Shown: piece by piece, positions 5,588 through 5,897 of the stretch | Layout: each line of letters starts with the position of its first letter | How positions within the stretch are numbered: the first letter of the stretch is position 1 | Assembly (NCBI GenBank): GCA_946409855.1 | Contig: CAMJXZ010000215.1 | Location: 1 to 5,897 of the forward strand | DNA length: 5,897 nt | Origin: an uncultured Clostridia bacterium | Lineage (GTDB): Bacteria > Bacillota > Clostridia > Christensenellales > Aristaeellaceae | Direction: 5' to 3' | Notes under the pieces: model-generated | Told to the model about the DNA's origin: nothing | The model's input: only the letters and a program-made list of their open reading frames with translations | Databases searched by the model: none | Position numbers and translations under genes: made by a program

Positions 5588-5621
5588 GGCTTCGTCCCCC
5601 TTTCCTTCGGAATTTGGGGTC

Positions 5622-5649
5622 ATTATACCATCAGATTTCCCGCTGTCAA
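5622..5649 (-). promoter_or_regulatory. Consensus promoter of the leader-paaK-ACT unit
   Basis: On the minus strand a perfect TTGACA (5644-5649) and a perfect TATAAT (5622-5627) are 16 nt apart, and TGG before the -10 box adds an extended -10 element. Start of transcription is predicted at A5615. A housekeeping promoter this close to consensus fits control by attenuation after initiation rather than by an activator. I see no clear operator palindrome over it. Confidence 0.9.
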
Positions 5650-5845
5650 GAAGGCGCGGGGCAAAAAAACATTCTGGATACAATGAGGAATCGGGATATA
5701 CGGGGCGGGGTGGGGAAGAGGATAAATATGGATGACCATGTGATCGGCTTCTGAAATAACAGCAGCGGTTACGAAGATATTTGGAAGAATTGAAGGAATT
5801 CGCCGCCCCCATCAATGCGGTCCACAAAGGACGGCATGCCAGAAG
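5650..5845. other. Intergenic region upstream of the leader promoter
   Basis: I see no gene with a family pattern, no RNA gene and no convincing promoter here. The minus-strand frame that runs through it is an upstream extension of the leader frame across the promoter. A plus-strand frame of eight codons at about 5718 has a weak ribosome site but is too short to call. Base composition is lower in G+C than in the genes, as expected of a spacer. Confidence 0.45.
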
Positions 5846-5874
5846 CCTTCCCCGCTGGGGGTCCGCAGCGCCCG
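5846..5874. repeat. 29-nt dispersed repeat, copy 2
   Basis: This element matches 3476-3504 in the same orientation at 27 of 29 positions, while the flanking sequences do not match. Here CGCTG and CAGCG on the minus strand could form a 5-bp hairpin; copy 1 keeps only four of those pairs. It lies directly beside a terminator-like hairpin at the right edge, as copy 1 lies directly behind the ACT gene. Confidence 0.7.
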
Positions 5875-5876
5875 GA

Positions 5877-5897
5877 AAACAGGCCGGTGGCCTGTTT
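5877..5897. terminator. Terminator-like hairpin at the right edge
   Basis: AAACAGGCC and GGCCTGTTT form a perfect 9-bp stem around three bases. On the minus strand TTTT closes it (the fourth T at 5876); on the plus strand the U run goes to the window end and may continue. It probably ends the transcript of a gene outside the window to the right. Direction cannot be fixed from the part that is visible. Confidence 0.6.

Larger units (their letters stand above)
5370..5615 (-). promoter_or_regulatory. Phe-codon leader with mutually exclusive hairpins (attenuator)
   Basis: The leader RNA of about 246 nt has four segments. Segment 1 (5529-5537) reads CCGGACGGA, segment 2 (5441-5450) CTCCGTCCGG, segment 3 (5383-5392, within the terminator arms and loop) CCGGACGGAG, and segment 4 is the 3' terminator arm. 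Segments 2 and 3 match perfectly over 10 bp and segments 1 and 2 over 9 bp. The Phe codons lie between segments 1 and 2. A ribosome waiting for Phe-tRNA there would block 1:2, leave 2 free to pair with 3 and stop the terminator forming. A ribosome reaching the stop codon, or no translation, would allow 1:2 and therefore 3:4. A further 8-bp hairpin (5407-5425), which contains the leader stop codon, sits between 2 and 3 and would bring them closer. The pairings are seen in the sequence; the switching is inference by analogy with pheA/trp-type attenuators. Confidence 0.82.

Noticed and set aside
5370..5615. T-box riboswitch as the explanation for the leader
   Set aside because: I see no AGGGTGGNACCGCG-like T-box core before the terminator and no long specifier-loop architecture. 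The Phe-rich reading frame with 1:2, 2:3 and 3:4 pairings explains the region better.
4062..5735. Very long plus-strand reading frame (557 codons) opposite the ligase gene
   Set aside because: It is the GC-driven antisense shadow of the ligase gene. It is rich in Ala, Gly, His, Asp and Val with no domain pattern, and the minus-strand frame holds every adenylate-forming motif and a good ribosome site.
5588..5827. 134-codon version of the leader frame starting at 5827
   Set aside because: It runs through the consensus promoter, so the normal transcript begins downstream of its start. The upstream part has no family pattern, and the ATG at 5587 has its own ribosome site.

Overview
All real genes in this GC-rich window (roughly 60% G+C by eye, not counted) lie on the minus strand, so transcription runs from right to left. 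Strong GGAGG-type Shine-Dalgarno sites, TTGACA/TATAAT-type promoters, U-tract terminators and the protein families (a phenylacetate-CoA ligase paired with a tandem ACT protein, a VanY-like peptidase, a half-size EamA transporter) suggest a GC-rich anaerobic Bacillota/Clostridia-type bacterium. That assignment is inference; no marker gene is present.

Right part (about 5897 to 3505): a consensus extended -10 promoter drives a leader of about 246 nt, followed by a phenylacetate-CoA ligase (paaK family) and a tandem ACT-domain protein. The leader encodes a 54-residue peptide with 8 Phe and 1 Trp; seven of the Phe fall at residues 31-44 (FFDAPQFWFFAFSF). It ends in a 15-bp hairpin plus six U before the ligase gene. 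Three leader segments carry CCGGACGGA or its complement, so that 1:2 (protector), 2:3 (antiterminator) and 3:4 (terminator) pairings exclude each other. This is the layout of a ribosome-mediated amino-acid attenuator, here reading Phe (possibly Trp) tRNA charging, and it is the most interesting thing in the window.

Middle (about 3504 to 2717): a PaaI-type hotdog thioesterase with its own promoter, followed by two hairpins that can serve as terminators. The gap behind the ACT gene holds one copy of a 29-nt repeat; a second copy (27 of 29 identical) lies near the right edge.

Left part (about 2712 to 94): a promoter and then four closely spaced genes, probably one operon: an ICMT/PEMT-like membrane methyltransferase, a half-size EamA/DMT transporter, a VanY/LdcB-like M15 peptidase and a flavin-reductase-like split-barrel protein, closed by a clear intrinsic terminator.

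How the parts may fit: arylacetate-CoA ligases in anaerobes can activate phenylacetate, and phenylacetyl-CoA can be reductively carboxylated to phenylpyruvate and then aminated to phenylalanine. A Phe-codon attenuator before such a ligase, with an ACT-domain partner, suggests a phenylacetate-to-phenylalanine salvage unit switched on when Phe-tRNA is poorly charged. The attenuator layout is read from the sequence; the physiology is inference.
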